A program made the position numbers and the translations under genes. From NCBI GenBank assembly GCA_003153955.1, contig PMCB01000036.1, positions 22,337 through 29,354 on the forward strand: DNA of 7,018 nt, given 5' to 3'. Position 1 is the first letter of the stretch, and each line of letters opens with the position of its first letter. The DNA is from Dehalococcoidia bacterium (lineage in GTDB: Bacteria; Chloroflexota; Dehalococcoidia; Dehalococcoidales; Fen-1064). Positions 5,919-7,018 of this stretch are shown in pieces. Below the pieces are notes generated by a model, which saw nothing but the letters and a program-made list of their open reading frames with translations, was not told the origin of the DNA and ran no database searches.

Positions 5919-7018
5919 CTAGTTGCTTGAGGTGTCGATCCAATCACCATTCGGGAAAGGACCGGGCCAGACCCAGCCGGCGCCGGGAGGTCCCGTAACA
6001 CCTTTTACCCAGGGTTGGACCAGAACGAATGTGTTCGGTTGAGCAACGCAAATTTCGAAGTGCTGTTGCGCGACATACAGGTTTTCGTCATGAAGTATCT
6101 GTTTCACCGCATCGACGCTGGTAGCGGCCAGAGCCTGTACGCGCCAGTTATCAATCTTGGGGTCGCTCACATTGGGGATGTCGGTCATATTACCCGTCGT
6201 ATACTTGGAAAGCTGGGTGAACGGGTCAGAGGTCAAACCGGTGCAGCCAAGGGCGCGTGCGCATAGCGCGGGATAGGTGCGGCCGGCGCCCAGGCAGATG
6301 CTGTTCCAGGTCGCGTCCGGCATCACGGTAATGCTCATGTTGATGCCAATGGCGGCGAATTCAGACTGCACAATCTGATACAAATCTCCGTTCGCTATCG
6401 AGTTGCTGGAAGCCAGTAATATGTTGGTGTTGAATCCGCTTGGGAAGCCGGCTGATGCCATCAGTGTTTTGGCATTGGTTACGTTATACGCATACTGTGC
6501 CTGCAGGTCTGCGGGCCACTGCGGATATGGGAAGCCCCATCCGCCTAACCCCATCTGATTTTGGGTTAATGATTGCGGCCACGGTGTGGCCTGACCGCCG
6601 TAGAAGTTGGTGGCGATTCCGGCAATGTCTATGGACTGCTGCATGGCTTCGCGGACCTGGATATTGCTGAAAGGCGCCAGGTCAACACGCGGGTCGACGG
6701 AAAGTTCTTGTGTGCCCGCATAAGTGTATTGAGTTATTTCAGGGTTTGTTTTCTTAAACGATGTCGCATCGGCAGCGGTTACGGAAAGACCGCCGATTTT
6801 ACCGCTGCGCAGCGCGGCTTCGGCTGTAGCCTGTGATGCCACTATGATAATTTTCTCCGAATCCATGTAGGGGAGTTTATTCTGCGGCCAGCGCTCGTCA
6901 TATCCCCAGTAATTGGGATTCTTTACGAACGATACTGAGCTGTTGTCGACAAAGTCAGACAGGAGCCACGGCCCGGTACCGATAGTATGGTGCCAGTCAA
7001 TGATGGCGGGGTTGCTGG
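5919..7018 (-). CDS. ABC transporter family-5 substrate-binding protein, C-terminal part, 5' truncated by window edge
   Basis: The frame is open from the window edge (first whole codon at 7016) to TAG at 5921-5919, giving 365 residues; the internal ATG at 6866 is not the start because homology continues upstream of it. This is the C-terminal two thirds of an SBP_bac_5 protein. Family blocks are TIGTGPWLL (fragment residues 11-19), KNPNYWGYDERWPQNKLPY (32-50), IQVREAMQQSIDIAGIATNFYGG, GWGFPYPQWP and QPWVKGVTG near the end. All of these align without difficulty to SBP-558, which has KNPDYWGYDER, FYGG, GWGFPY and QPWLKG at matching places. The composition is rich in Ser, Thr, Asn, Gln and Ala and poor in charge compared with SBP-558, as expected of an exported protein, but the N-terminus with any signal peptide or lipobox lies outside the window. 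Ligand unknown. The gene ends at its own terminator. Confidence 0.9.
   Translation of the reverse strand, partial: SNPAIIDWHHTIGTGPWLLSDFVDNSSVSFVKNPNYWGYDERWPQNKLPYMDSEKIIIVASQATAEAALRSGKIGGLSVTAADATSFKKTNPEITQYTYAGTQELSVDPRVDLAPFSNIQVREAMQQSIDIAGIATNFYGGQATPWPQSLTQNQMGLGGWGFPYPQWPADLQAQYAYNVTNAKTLMASAGFPSGFNTNILLASSNSIANGDLYQIVQSEFAAIGINMSITVMPDATWNSICLGAGRTYPALCARALGCTGLTSDPFTQLSKYTTGNMTDIPNVSDPKIDNWRVQALAATSVDAVKQILHDENLYVAQQHFEICVAQPNTFVLVQPWVKGVTGPPGAGWVWPGPFPNGDWIDTSSN

Noticed and set aside
1..7018. tRNA or rRNA genes, CRISPR arrays, transposase genes or phage genes
   Set aside because: None was seen: no regularly spaced repeats, no cloverleaf-like segment and no transposase or integrase motif.

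Overview
The window looks like a fragment of a mid-GC anaerobic bacterial genome. Three features point to Chloroflexota, perhaps the Dehalococcoidia: several family-5 extracytoplasmic solute-binding proteins, a lipoprotein with a Ser/Thr-rich linker and a bacterial Ig-like domain, and a uronate-type mannonate dehydratase. This assignment rests on gene style only; there is no rRNA or marker gene to confirm it.

Layout. Bases 1-414 (+) hold the 3' end of a mannonate dehydratase (UxuA family) gene. Everything else is on the minus strand and is read from right to left. The partial gene at the right edge (7018-5919) encodes a family-5 solute-binding protein and ends at a clear intrinsic terminator (5860-5897). 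Next comes a consensus sigma-70-type promoter (5768-5795), a leader of about 120 nt and a TTG-started lipoprotein gene (5639-5145). A second promoter candidate (5015-5043), with a 10-bp dyad just upstream of it, precedes a CapA-family metallophosphatase-like gene (4978-3875). A family-5 binding protein gene (3840-2164) follows after only 34 bases. A 260-base gap carrying overlapping hairpins leads to another family-5 binding protein gene (1903-419), which runs tail to tail into the mannonate dehydratase gene with 4 bases between the stops.

How the genes may work together. The most unusual point is that the three central proteins (CapA-like, SBP-558 and SBP-494) show no signal peptide, lipobox or membrane anchor, although their families normally act outside the membrane. 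Strong ribosome binding sites fix all three starts, so the absence is not a start-calling error. They may form a cytoplasmic set in which the oligopeptide-binding fold and a CapA-type phosphatase fold have been moved inside the cell. No permease or ATPase gene is present in the window. The partial SBP at the right edge is a clear paralogue of SBP-558 but has a Ser/Thr/Asn/Gln-rich, charge-poor composition typical of an exported protein; its N-terminus lies outside the window.
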